Below are positions 26,401 to 34,566 of a DNA stretch of 64,000 bases, piece after piece. The first letter of the stretch is position 1. Each line of letters begins with the position of its first letter. Source of the DNA: Polaribacter litorisediminis. Lineage in GTDB: Bacteria > Bacteroidota > Bacteroidia > Flavobacteriales > Flavobacteriaceae. The stretch covers positions 476,001 to 540,000 of the forward strand of contig NZ_CP082966.1 in the NCBI RefSeq assembly GCF_019968605.1, in the 5' to 3' direction. The position numbers and the translations under genes are program-made. The notes beneath the pieces are model-generated. The model made no database searches and was not told where the DNA came from. It saw only the letters and a list, made by a program, of their open reading frames with translations.

Positions 26401-26427
26401 CCGAAATCTTATGATTTCGGTTTTTTT
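26401..26427. terminator. Bidirectional terminator, TPR gene / NlpC gene
   Basis: CCGAAATC and GATTTCGG form the stem with TTAT as loop, flanked by A5 upstream and T7 downstream. It serves the two convergent genes. Confidence 0.9.
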
Positions 26428-27193
26428 ATATCAATTTTTTAATAACTCTCAATCGATGCGTATGGGTTTGTAAATCATGATTAAAAATACCACTATGGTC
26501 TAAGGAATCAATCCTTACCTTGCCGTATGCGTGTATAATATGATAGTCTTTTAAGATAATTCCTACATGAACAATGTTGCCTTCATCATTATCAAAAAAA
26601 GCCAGATCTCCAGGTTCACTTTCTTCAATAAAACTCAATACTTCTCCTTGCCTTGCTTGTTGGTTGGTGTCTCGGAATAATTGGTAACCACATAGTTTGT
26701 AAACCATTTGGGTAAAACCGGCGCAATCAATGCCAAAAGGAGTTTTTCCACCCCATAAAAATGGCGTGTTTAAATAAGTAAAAGCTTTTTGGATGAGTTC
26801 ACTTTTAGGTAATTTTCCAGAAAAAACGTTTCCTTGATACTGATAGCTTTTGAAGTTTAATTGAAATTCATGATTTGTATAAAAAGGTAAACAAGATCCT
26901 AAAGGAATGGTTAGTAAATCGTTTGCTGAATTTGTTATAAAATCTATAATTTCGGCGGAATACACAGTATTTTCTGTCTCGATTTTTAAAAATAAATCTT
27001 CAGAAATTTCTTCAAATTGTTTATTGTCTATATAGCCTTCATACCCATCAAAAGATAGTTTAATTTTGCTCCAATATTTTTCTTTTTCAAGAACTGTAAA
27101 GCTTTCACCAAACAATACTTGACTCACCATTTCTGATTTGTCTGCTGGTGCTGCTCTTAAAGGAACAATACTTAAATTACAAATTCCGTACAA
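26426..27193 (-). CDS. NlpC/P60 (C40) cell-wall peptidase with SH3-like domain
   Basis: The N-terminal region (about residues 1-60, ending near DGYEGYIDNKQF) is a bacterial SH3-type domain. The C-terminal part (about 125-255) is an NlpC/P60 peptidase with the catalytic cysteine in FGIDCAGFTQMVYKLCG, the first histidine in GNIVHVGIIL and the polar third residue in HIIHAYG. Such enzymes cut D-Glu-gamma-diamino acid bonds in peptidoglycan stem peptides. No clear signal peptide is present, so a cytoplasmic muropeptide-recycling role is possible. It is 11 bp downstream of the thiolase gene. Confidence 0.88.
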   Translation of the reverse strand: MYGICNLSIVPLRAAPADKSEMVSQVLFGESFTVLEKEKYWSKIKLSFDGYEGYIDNKQFEEISEDLFLKIETENTVYSAEIIDFITNSANDLLTIPLGSCLPFYTNHEFQLNFKSYQYQGNVFSGKLPKSELIQKAFTYLNTPFLWGGKTPFGIDCAGFTQMVYKLCGYQLFRDTNQQARQGEVLSFIEESEPGDLAFFDNDEGNIVHVGIILKDYHIIHAYGKVRIDSLDHSGIFNHDLQTHTHRLRVIKKLI

Positions 27194-27204
27194 ATTTTGG
27201 TCAA

Positions 27205-28380
27205 TTAAATTCTTTCAATAATCATCGCACTTGCACCACCACCGCCGTTACAAATTGCTGCAGCACCAATTTTTGCATCATTTTGTTTTAAAATAGAGGT
27301 TAATGCAATAATAATTCTTGCTCCAGAAACTCCTAAAGGATGCCCTAAAGAAACGGCACCACCATTTACATTTACGTTTTTATCGGATAATCCTAAAATC
27401 TTCATATTGGCTAAGCCAACAATAGAAAAGGCTTCATTTAATTCAAAATAATCTACATCATCTAAAGAAAGATTTGCTTTTGCCAAAGCTTTAGGCAAGG
27501 CTTTTGCCGGTGCAGTGGTAAACCATTTAGGTTCTTGCGCAGCATCTGCATAACTTACTATTTTTGCAAGCGGTGTAAGGTTTAATTCTTTCGCTTTCTC
27601 AGCAGACATTAAAATGAGTGCAGCTCCTCCGTCATTTATAGTGGATGCGTTTGCAGCAGTTACAGTTCCGTCTTTTGTAAAAGCAGCTCGTAAAGCAGGA
27701 ATCTTCTCGAGCTTTACATTTTTAAATTCTTCGTCTTCAGAAAAAATAATAGGTTCTCCTCTTCTTTGCGGAATTGAAACCGGTACAATTTCATCAGCAA
27801 ATTTTCCTTCGCTCCAAGCTTTTGATGATCTATTGTAAGATTGAATTGCAAATGCATCTTGGTCTTCTCTAGAAAATTCATAGGCAGTAGCACATTCATC
27901 AGCACAAACTCCCATGGCAACTTTGTCATATGCATCTACCAATCCATCTTTTTGCATCCCGTCTTCCATAGTGATCGGTCCAAATTTAGAACCATTTCTT
28001 GCATGTTGATAATGCGGAATTGAACTCATATTTTCCATACCACCAGCAACTACCACATTGGCATTATTCAAAGCAATAGTTTGCGCCGCAAGCATAATAG
28101 ATTTCATTCCAGAAGCACAAACCTTATTAACCGTTGTACAAGGAACAGAATCTGGAATTCCGGCATGAATTGCAGCTTGTCTTGCAGGCGCTTGTCCTAA
28201 ACCAGCAGAAACAACATTCCCCATAAAAACTTCTTCAACTAAATTAGGGTCTAAATTAATTTTCTCTAAAGCTCCTTTTATGGCAGTAGCTCCTAAAATA
28301 GTTGCAGGTATATTAGATAAACTTCCCATAAAACTACCAATGGGCGTTCTTGCCACCGATACAATTACTACATCCTTCAT
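27205..28380 (-). CDS. Acetyl-CoA C-acetyltransferase (thiolase)
   Basis: At 391 residues it is a standard thiolase. The nucleophilic cysteine is in TVNKVCASGMKS, the histidine motif is NGGAVSLGHPLGVSGAR, and the second cysteine is in AAICNGGGGASAM. The N-terminus DVVIVSVARTPIGSFMGSL is typical of biosynthetic/degradative acetoacetyl-CoA thiolases. It could act in ketone-body/PHB-type metabolism, isoprenoid supply or beta-oxidation; neighbours do not decide. It is the upstream gene of a pair with the NlpC/P60 peptidase and divergent from the HD-domain gene. Confidence 0.92.
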   Translation of the reverse strand: MKDVVIVSVARTPIGSFMGSLSNIPATILGATAIKGALEKINLDPNLVEEVFMGNVVSAGLGQAPARQAAIHAGIPDSVPCTTVNKVCASGMKSIMLAAQTIALNNANVVVAGGMENMSSIPHYQHARNGSKFGPITMEDGMQKDGLVDAYDKVAMGVCADECATAYEFSREDQDAFAIQSYNRSSKAWSEGKFADEIVPVSIPQRRGEPIIFSEDEEFKNVKLEKIPALRAAFTKDGTVTAANASTINDGGAALILMSAEKAKELNLTPLAKIVSYADAAQEPKWFTTAPAKALPKALAKANLSLDDVDYFELNEAFSIVGLANMKILGLSDKNVNVNGGAVSLGHPLGVSGARIIIALTSILKQNDAKIGAAAICNGGGGASAMIIERI

Positions 28381-28491
28381 ACGTTATATTTAACTGTGAT
28401 TTGTTTTTGATTTGTGGTGCTAAAATAACCATTTTAAATCAAAAAGAAATCTTATTATAATTGTAATTTTCGGTGTTCGTATTTTTTACTG

Positions 28492-28499
28492 TAAGTTTG
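28492..28499 (+). promoter_or_regulatory. -7 element of the HD-domain gene
   Basis: TAAGTTTG matches TAnnTTTG and is 20 bases before ATG 28520. It overlaps the alternative upstream GTG start, which supports the later ATG. Confidence 0.55.
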
Positions 28500-28519
28500 T
28501 GTGTTTAAGAACGTTTTTT

Positions 28520-30583
28520 ATGAATGAATTTGTAAATAAAATCTACCAAAACAATACCATAATCTATAAGGTAATTTTGTTTTTAATTACCACTGTGGCC
28601 ATTGTGTATTTATTTCCGAAAGGAGGTCAGTTTAAATATGATTTTAGTAACGGACAGCTCTGGAAATATGATAATTTATATGCAACTTTTGATTTTGCAA
28701 TTCAAAAAACTCCCGAAGAAATTTCTTTAGAAAAGAAAGAAATTAGATCGAATGCAAAACTATATTTTCTTTATGATACCGAGTTGGTATCTAAAGTAAA
28801 CGAAACTTTTAAAAATAGAATAGGACTTTTAAAATCGAATGATTCTTTATCTTCTGATGAAATTATTAGGCTTAAAAGTGTTGGAGAGAGTGTGATTAAA
28901 AAAGTATATGAACCCGGTTTTTTGTCTGCAGTAAGTCAAAATAAGATCTCTAATAATAATGAAATTATTGCCTTAAAGAAAGACAATGAAGTGCAAGATG
29001 TTCCTTTTAAAAGTCTTTTAAACGCTAAAGATGTTTTAGCTATTATTAATAATAATTTAGGAAAAGAACCGTATTCTTTGGGGCAAAAATCACTTTTAAA
29101 TATTTTAGCAACCATTATAAAACCAAATGTTACTTATGATAAAATATTTACAGAAAAGGTCATAGAAAATGATATCAATCGGATATCTTACACGAAGGGA
29201 AAAGTTTCAGAAGGAGAATTAATTATTTTAAAAGGCGGTATTGTAGAGGGTAAAAAATTGGCAATTTTAAATTCATTAAAAAGTGAATCTGAATCTAAAG
29301 TTTGGACAGATTCTAATTATAATTGGATTGTTTTTGGATACACAATTTTAGTCTCATTAGCCCTATTGATGTTATTACTATTTTTGCATAAATATCGTTT
29401 TGAGATTTTTGAAAACAACAATAAAGTTACTTTTATCTTCTTTAATGTTTTTGCAATTATTTTTATTCAAACTTTGGTCATCAAGTACAATTCAGACTAT
29501 TTATATATTGTTCCTTTAAGCATATTGCCCATAATTATAAAAGCATTTTTTGATGCACGTTTAGGACTCTTTACGCATGTTTTAACGGTGTTGCTTTTAG
29601 GGTATATTGTGCCCAATAGTTTCGAGTTTATTTACCTGCATATCATTGCAGGGATTGTTACCATCCTTACCGTATCCGAACTCTACAAGAGAGCCAATTT
29701 ATTTATATCCGTTGCGCAAATTACAGGAATTTATATGATTACTTATTTTGCGTTTTCCATTATTAAAGAAGGCAATGCATCTCAAATAAATGGGGATTAT
29801 TTTATGCTGTTTGCAGGGAATGGTGCACTTTCATTTTTATCCATTATATTAATTTACATCTATGAAAAAGTTTTCGGATTAGTTTCTGATGTAACACTTT
29901 TAGAATTATCCAATACCAATACAAAGCTTTTAAGAGAACTCAACGAAAAAGCACCAGGAACCTTCCAGCACTCTATGCAAGTTGCCAATTTAGCAGAAGC
30001 GGCAGCCAATGAAATTGGCGCAAATTCTATGTTGGTAAGAACAGGGGCGCTATATCATGATATAGGTAAAATGGTCAACCCGATGTATTTTATAGAAAAT
30101 CAAGCTACTTCTGTAAATCCTCACAACGATTTATCGCCTAGAGATAGTTCTAAAATTATTACAGATCATGTTATAAAAGGAGTAGAGATCGCTAAAAAAA
30201 ATAAATTACCAGATAGGATTATCGATTTTATAAGAACACATCATGGTACTAGTTCTACCTATTATTTTTATAGAAAGGAACAAGAATTAAATATAGATAC
30301 AGAGGTCAATATCAAAGATTTTCAATATCATGGACCCATTCCGTTTTCTAAAGAAACTGCTATTTTAATGATGTGTGATGCTTCCGAAGCTGCCTCAAAA
30401 AGCATCAAAAATCCTACGGCGCAATCTATTAATAGTTTAATTGATAAAATTATCAATAAACAAATGGCAGACAATCAGTTTTTAAATTCTGATATTACAT
30501 TTCGAGAAATTGATGTGATTAAAAAAGTTATTAAGAAAAAATTGATGAATATCTACCATTTAAGGGTGGAATACCCTGAGTAA
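28520..30583 (+). CDS. 7TM receptor with intracellular HD hydrolase (PgpH-like)
   Basis: Starting at ATG 28520 the protein has 687 residues. An N-terminal membrane anchor is followed by a large extracytoplasmic region to about residue 270. Then come six to seven membrane helices, and a C-terminal HD domain from about residue 470. The HD metal site is seen in PGTFQHSMQVANLAEAAA, GALYHDIGKM and FIRTHHGTSSTYYFYRKEQE. In Listeria, PgpH of this layout hydrolyses cyclic di-AMP; that activity here is inference by architecture. An in-frame GTG at 28499 is rejected because it overlaps the -7 element. The tRNA cluster follows. Confidence 0.88.
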   Translation: MNEFVNKIYQNNTIIYKVILFLITTVAIVYLFPKGGQFKYDFSNGQLWKYDNLYATFDFAIQKTPEEISLEKKEIRSNAKLYFLYDTELVSKVNETFKNRIGLLKSNDSLSSDEIIRLKSVGESVIKKVYEPGFLSAVSQNKISNNNEIIALKKDNEVQDVPFKSLLNAKDVLAIINNNLGKEPYSLGQKSLLNILATIIKPNVTYDKIFTEKVIENDINRISYTKGKVSEGELIILKGGIVEGKKLAILNSLKSESESKVWTDSNYNWIVFGYTILVSLALLMLLLFLHKYRFEIFENNNKVTFIFFNVFAIIFIQTLVIKYNSDYLYIVPLSILPIIIKAFFDARLGLFTHVLTVLLLGYIVPNSFEFIYLHIIAGIVTILTVSELYKRANLFISVAQITGIYMITYFAFSIIKEGNASQINGDYFMLFAGNGALSFLSIILIYIYEKVFGLVSDVTLLELSNTNTKLLRELNEKAPGTFQHSMQVANLAEAAANEIGANSMLVRTGALYHDIGKMVNPMYFIENQATSVNPHNDLSPRDSSKIITDHVIKGVEIAKKNKLPDRIIDFIRTHHGTSSTYYFYRKEQELNIDTEVNIKDFQYHGPIPFSKETAILMMCDASEAASKSIKNPTAQSINSLIDKIINKQMADNQFLNSDITFREIDVIKKVIKKKLMNIYHLRVEYPE

Positions 30584-30612
30584 AAAAAATACTAAAAAAA
30601 GTTAAAAACATC

Positions 30613-30643
30613 TTGCAAATTTATAATTGTAATAGTACATTTG
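30613..30643 (+). promoter_or_regulatory. Promoter of the tRNA cluster
   Basis: TTG (30613-30615) and TACATTTG (30636-30643) are separated by 20 bases, a full match to the Bacteroidetes vegetative promoter. The first tRNA begins 40 bases downstream. Confidence 0.75.
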
Positions 30644-30682
30644 CACTCGCAATTTTAATCAACTGCGACTAAGTTCAAAACC

Positions 30683-30766
30683 GGAGAGGTGCCAGAGTGG
30701 TAATGGAGCAGATTGCTAATCTGTCGACGGGTAACTGTCGCCAGGGTTCGAGTCCCTGTCTCTCCG
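30683..30766 (+). tRNA. tRNA-Ser (anticodon GCT)
   Basis: The cloverleaf has a 7-bp acceptor stem (GGAGAGG with TCTCTCC), the anticodon loop ATTGCTAAT, a long variable arm typical of class II serine tRNA (GTCGACGGGTAACTGTCGC) and a TTCGAGTC T-arm. CCA is not encoded. Confidence 0.95.
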
Positions 30767-30833
30767 CAATTTTATATTGTTTAGTCTAGTTTCACTAATT
30801 TAAATTAGTTGCAAAACTATTATTTTACACCAT

Positions 30834-30908
30834 CGGGGTGTAGCGTAGCCCGGTCATCGCGCCTCGTTTGGGACGAGGAGGTCGCAGGTTCGAATCCTGC
30901 CACCCCGA
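30834..30908 (+). tRNA. tRNA-Pro (anticodon TGG)
   Basis: The acceptor stem pairs CGGGGTG with CACCCCG, the anticodon stem-loop reads CTCGTTTGGGACGAG, and the T-arm GCAGGTTCGAATCCTGC is perfect. CCA is not encoded. Confidence 0.95.
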
Positions 30909-30937
30909 CACTGTTTTCGTAGAAACATAAAAACTAC

Positions 30938-31011
30938 GGGCTCTTAGCTCAGCTGGATAGAGCACCTCCCTTCTAAGGAGGCGGTCGAAGGTTCGAATCC
31001 TTCAGGGCTCA
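30938..31011 (+). tRNA. tRNA-Arg (anticodon TCT)
   Basis: The anticodon stem-loop is CTCCCTTCTAAGGAG and the T-arm is GAAGGTTCGAATCCTTC. The acceptor pairs GGGCTCT with AGGGCTC, including two G-T wobbles. It is the last tRNA before a terminator. Confidence 0.95.
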
Positions 31012-31015
31012 CTTA

Positions 31016-31044
31016 AAGCTTCACAGAAATGTGAGGCTTTTTTG
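31016..31044 (+). terminator. Terminator of the tRNA cluster
   Basis: AAGCTTCACA and TGTGAGGCTT form a stem (one G-T) with a GAAA loop, followed by T6. Confidence 0.88.
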
Positions 31045-31711
31045 TTTTCTATAGGTTTTGTAAGGGTTTATGGTACTTTGCATCATTTTTAATAGTAACT
31101 TCAGAATAAACGAAACCTTTTTAAAAAGCTATCCACTTTTAAAAAATTAAAAATTAGTCATAATTTTAGACGACTTATATTATTGGTTTTGTAAAAAATG
31201 AAAACAAACTAGAAAATTAACAAGATGTGCATAGTAGTACGCGTACAAATGTTCTGAGAAATGAAACTGGAAACAATTATATCTATCAGTGGAAATCATC
31301 ATTTTTAAAGGTATTTTACACGGCATTTAAGGACTAATTTGGTGCAGCTGAAATGGTTAACAAGGAAAAAGTATATCAGCTGCAAATTATAAGGAACTAA
31401 TTACTAATCTCTACAAAAAGAAATAAGTTTATCTTCTTTCTAGACTTCAGGGGTTCTGATACCAATTCTGCATTGAAATAATCATAATAAAACGCCCTTT
31501 TTACTTTTTATTTCCGCATAAAAAAGAAACCAAACGAATGCTATGCTTTATTTTTCTATTTTCTTTAAAGAAAAAAAATCATCCTTTTATTTTACAGTAA
31601 TTCCAAAACAGCATTGGTATTAAAATCTGTAAGGTCTTTTATTAAAACAAAATTTCATTTGTTGAAGGGAACATTCATACAGATTTCTAAGGTTTTTTTT
31701 AATCAAAACCC
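31045..31711. other. 670-bp stretch without a recognisable gene
   Basis: Between the tRNA terminator and the purM promoter there is no open frame longer than about 40 codons with coding character. Short open pieces around 31225-31330 and 31365-31425 are interrupted by stops and were not recognised. They could be decayed coding sequence, since the 3' side of a tRNA-Arg gene is a common integration place. No att-like repeat of the tRNA 3' end was found. Confidence 0.4.
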
Positions 31712-31719
31712 TAAATTTG
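31712..31719 (+). promoter_or_regulatory. -7 element of the purM promoter
   Basis: TAAATTTG matches TAnnTTTG and is 17 bases before the ATG at 31737. A T8 run sits at the -33 distance in place of TTG. Confidence 0.6.
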
Positions 31720-31736
31720 CCAAACAATATAACATT

Positions 31737-32915
31737 ATGAGTCAAGAAGTTTCGAAGAGATATGCGCAAAGAGGTGTTTCTGCATCTAAAGAAGATGTAC
31801 ACAACGCTATTAAGAATATAGACAAAGGATTATTCCCAAAGGCATTTTGTAAAATTGTGCCAGATTATTTAACAAATGATGATGATTATTGTTTAATAAT
31901 GCATGCAGATGGGGCAGGAACAAAATCTTCTTTGGCTTATATGTATTGGAAAGAAACAGGTGATATTTCTGTATGGAAAGGGATTGCACAAGATGCTTTA
32001 ATCATGAATATTGATGATTTATTGTGTGTAGGGGCTACAAATAATATCATGTTATCCTCAACAATCGGTCGAAATAAAAGCAAGATTCCTGGTGAAGTTT
32101 TATCAGCAATTATAAACGGAACAGAAGAATTAATCGAAGACTTAAAAGGTTTTGGAGTTACTATTCATTCCACAGGAGGAGAAACTGCCGATGTTGGTGA
32201 TTTAGTGCGTACCATTATTGTGGATTCTACCGTAACGGCAAGAATGAAACGTTCTGAAGTTATTGATAATGCGAACATAAAGGCAGGTGATGTTATTGTT
32301 GGTCTAGAATCTTTTGGGCAAGCAACTTATGAAACTGAATATAACGGCGGTATGGGTTCTAACGGATTAACTTCTGCACGACATGATGTTTTTCATAAAT
32401 ATTTAGCTGAAAAATACCCAGAAAGTTTTGATGCTGCTGTTCCAGAAGAATTGGTCTATTCTGGAAATACAAAATTGACGGATGAGATTGAAAATTCGCC
32501 TATTGATGCTGGTAAATTAGTATTGTCTCCAACAAGAACTTATGCACCAATAATTAAAGAAATTTTATCAAAATTTAATGCTGAAACTGTTCACGGAATG
32601 ATTCATTGTTCTGGTGGCGCGCAAACTAAAATATTGCATTTTGTAGATAATTTACATATTGTAAAAGAAAATCTATTTCCAATTCCGCCTTTATTTAAAT
32701 TAATACAAGAGCAGTCAAAAACAGACTGGAAAGAAATGTATCAGGTTTTTAATTGTGGTCATAGAATGGAACTCTATGTTTCACCTGAAATTGCTGAAGA
32801 AATTATTGCCATCTCAAAATCCTTTGATGTAAATGCTCAAATTGTAGGTCGTGTTGAGGAATCTGACATAAAGAAATTGACGATTAAAAGTGAGTTTGGT
32901 ATTTTTGAATATTAA
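31737..32915 (+). CDS. purM: Phosphoribosylformylglycinamidine cyclo-ligase (AIR synthetase)
   Basis: The start is ATG 31737 (MSQEVSKRYAQRGVSASKED). The frame is open further upstream to 31614, but that part contains the promoter and has no family similarity. The 392-residue enzyme converts FGAM to AIR with ATP in purine synthesis. It contains the PurM motifs IMHADGAGTKSSLAYMYW, ALIMNIDDLLCVGAT, IHSTGGETADVGDLV and IHCSGGAQTKIL. It is about 45 residues longer than E. coli PurM, as is common in Bacteroidetes. No other pur genes are adjacent. Confidence 0.94.
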   Translation: MSQEVSKRYAQRGVSASKEDVHNAIKNIDKGLFPKAFCKIVPDYLTNDDDYCLIMHADGAGTKSSLAYMYWKETGDISVWKGIAQDALIMNIDDLLCVGATNNIMLSSTIGRNKSKIPGEVLSAIINGTEELIEDLKGFGVTIHSTGGETADVGDLVRTIIVDSTVTARMKRSEVIDNANIKAGDVIVGLESFGQATYETEYNGGMGSNGLTSARHDVFHKYLAEKYPESFDAAVPEELVYSGNTKLTDEIENSPIDAGKLVLSPTRTYAPIIKEILSKFNAETVHGMIHCSGGAQTKILHFVDNLHIVKENLFPIPPLFKLIQEQSKTDWKEMYQVFNCGHRMELYVSPEIAEEIIAISKSFDVNAQIVGRVEESDIKKLTIKSEFGIFEY

Positions 32916-33071
32916 TTTCATAGAAATAATAGCATCTTTTTTAATAGATTTATGAAAATAATAAATACATTTTTTATAAAATCTTCTGTTTTTAGAATAC
33001 AAATTATGAACTCAAAATGAAAATAAACCTTTTCACAAAGTATTTTCAGATTAATTATTAGACTATTTCAC

Positions 33072-33087
33072 GAATCTTTTTAGATTC
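33072..33087. promoter_or_regulatory. Palindrome upstream of the histidine kinase gene
   Basis: GAATCT-TTTT-AGATTC is a perfect 6+4+6 palindrome 20 bases before the kinase ATG. It could be an operator or a weak hairpin; there is no T-run after it. Confidence 0.4.
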
Positions 33088-33107
33088 TATCATACACCTT
33101 TAAAGCT

Positions 33108-34397
33108 ATGAAAAAAGATGAAATCATTAAGCAACAATTGCTTTTACAAGACTTATTAATAAGTATTTCTACAAAATATATAAATGCAGATTTATCAGAT
33201 ATTGATCAACTTGTTAGAAAATCCTTAAAACAGATAGGAGAGTTTGTAGACGCAGACAGAAGTTATATATTTTCTTATAATTTTAGAAATAACACCACTA
33301 GCAATACATACGAATGGTGTGCTAAAGATATTGCGCCCGAAATAGATAATTTACAAGACATATCTTTAAATGATTTCATTCCAGAATGGATAAATGCACA
33401 CAAAAATGGAGAAGCTTTTTATGCTGAAGATGTAAGTCTTTTGCCAAGGGATGGCGAATTTGGGCTACGTGCAATTTTAGAATCTCAAGGAATTAAGAGC
33501 TTAATTACCATACCAAAGATTAAAAATAGTGAATTAATTGGGTTTGTTGGTTTTGATTCGGTTAGGAAAATTCACCAATATTCTGAAAATGAAAAAAATA
33601 TTCTTTTTGTTTTTGCAAATATGCTTGTAAATATAATTCAAAGAAAAGAAAATGAAGAATTCATCAAAGAACAAGAGCAGAAAAAAGAAGAATTATTAAA
33701 TTATTTATCAATTCAAAATGAAGAATTAAATGATTATGCGCAAGCTGTTTCTCATGATTTAAAAGCACCATTAATCAATATTCATACATTAGTACATTGG
33801 TTTATAGAAGATAATAAGGAAGCATTAGGAGAAAACTTCTTAAATCCTTTAAAAGAGGTTTTGTTTAATGTTGAGAAAATGGATTTATTGATAAAAGGAA
33901 TTTTAGCATACTCAAGTATCGATAAATTAGAATCAGAGGATAGATCCATTCATTTAAATACGATGATTGATGAGGTTTTAAAAGCAATTTCAATCCCTTC
34001 GAATATAAAAATTAAAGTTCAAGAAAACTTACCAATTTTATACGGAAATGCTTTAAAGTTTAAACTAGTTTTTCAAAATCTAATTCAAAATGCTATTAAG
34101 TATAATGATAAAGAAAACGGAATCATTGAAGTGGGTTTCACTGAAAAAAATGAATATTTTGAGTTTTTCGTGAAGGATAACGGAATCGGTATTCACCCAG
34201 ATTATTTTGATAAAATTTTTAAAGTGTTTACCAAATTAGAAAGTACGAGTTCTTCTTCTGGAATTGGGCTTTCTATCGTAAAAAAAATTATTCATTCGTA
34301 TCATGGTTCTGTTTGGGTTGAAAGTAAAGAAGATATAGGAACAACCTTTTATTTTACCATTTTAAAAGAGTCGATGAGCATACAGGAAGCTATATAA
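33108..34397 (+). CDS. GAF-domain sensor histidine kinase
   Basis: The 429-residue protein has no membrane segment, so it senses in the cytoplasm. Residues about 20-180 form a GAF domain. A coiled coil (about 180-210) leads to the HisKA domain with the phosphoacceptor in AVSHDLKAPL (His216). The ATPase domain has the N box FQNLIQNAIKYN, G1 KDNGIGIHPDYFDKIF and G2 SGIGLSIVKKI. No response regulator is adjacent, so this is an orphan kinase whose partner is elsewhere. The ligand of the GAF domain is unknown. Confidence 0.92.
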   Translation: MKKDEIIKQQLLLQDLLISISTKYINADLSDIDQLVRKSLKQIGEFVDADRSYIFSYNFRNNTTSNTYEWCAKDIAPEIDNLQDISLNDFIPEWINAHKNGEAFYAEDVSLLPRDGEFGLRAILESQGIKSLITIPKIKNSELIGFVGFDSVRKIHQYSENEKNILFVFANMLVNIIQRKENEEFIKEQEQKKEELLNYLSIQNEELNDYAQAVSHDLKAPLINIHTLVHWFIEDNKEALGENFLNPLKEVLFNVEKMDLLIKGILAYSSIDKLESEDRSIHLNTMIDEVLKAISIPSNIKIKVQENLPILYGNALKFKLVFQNLIQNAIKYNDKENGIIEVGFTEKNEYFEFFVKDNGIGIHPDYFDKIFKVFTKLESTSSSSGIGLSIVKKIIHSYHGSVWVESKEDIGTTFYFTILKESMSIQEAI

Positions 34398-34462
34398 AGT
34401 AATTTTCATTCGGCATAAAAGAAAAAGCGTAAACCTTCGAAAATTGTAATTCTAACGAACTA

Positions 34463-34519
34463 ATGTGTCAAAAGGGATGTTTAACTTGTCAAGATTGTGG
34501 ATCTTCTAAATGCGAATAG
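34463..34519 (+). CDS. Possible cysteine-rich micropeptide, 18 residues
   Basis: An ATG-initiated frame reads MCQKGCLTCQDCGSSKCE and ends in TAG. Five of 18 residues are cysteine, spaced as in small metal-binding motifs (CxxxCxxCxxC). The frame is open for ten further codons upstream (another Cys there), so it may also be the tail of a decayed gene. It lies in the 170-bp gap between the kinase and the TonB receptor gene. No promoter or family is recognised. Chance is a serious alternative. Confidence 0.3.
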   Translation: MCQKGCLTCQDCGSSKCE

Positions 34520-34566
34520 GAGCCCAATGAATTACTAAAAAAATAAGAGCGTTTTGATTTGGTATT

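Noticed and set aside
31614..31736. N-terminal extension of PurM
   Set aside because: The extension has no family similarity and contains the TAAATTTG promoter element.
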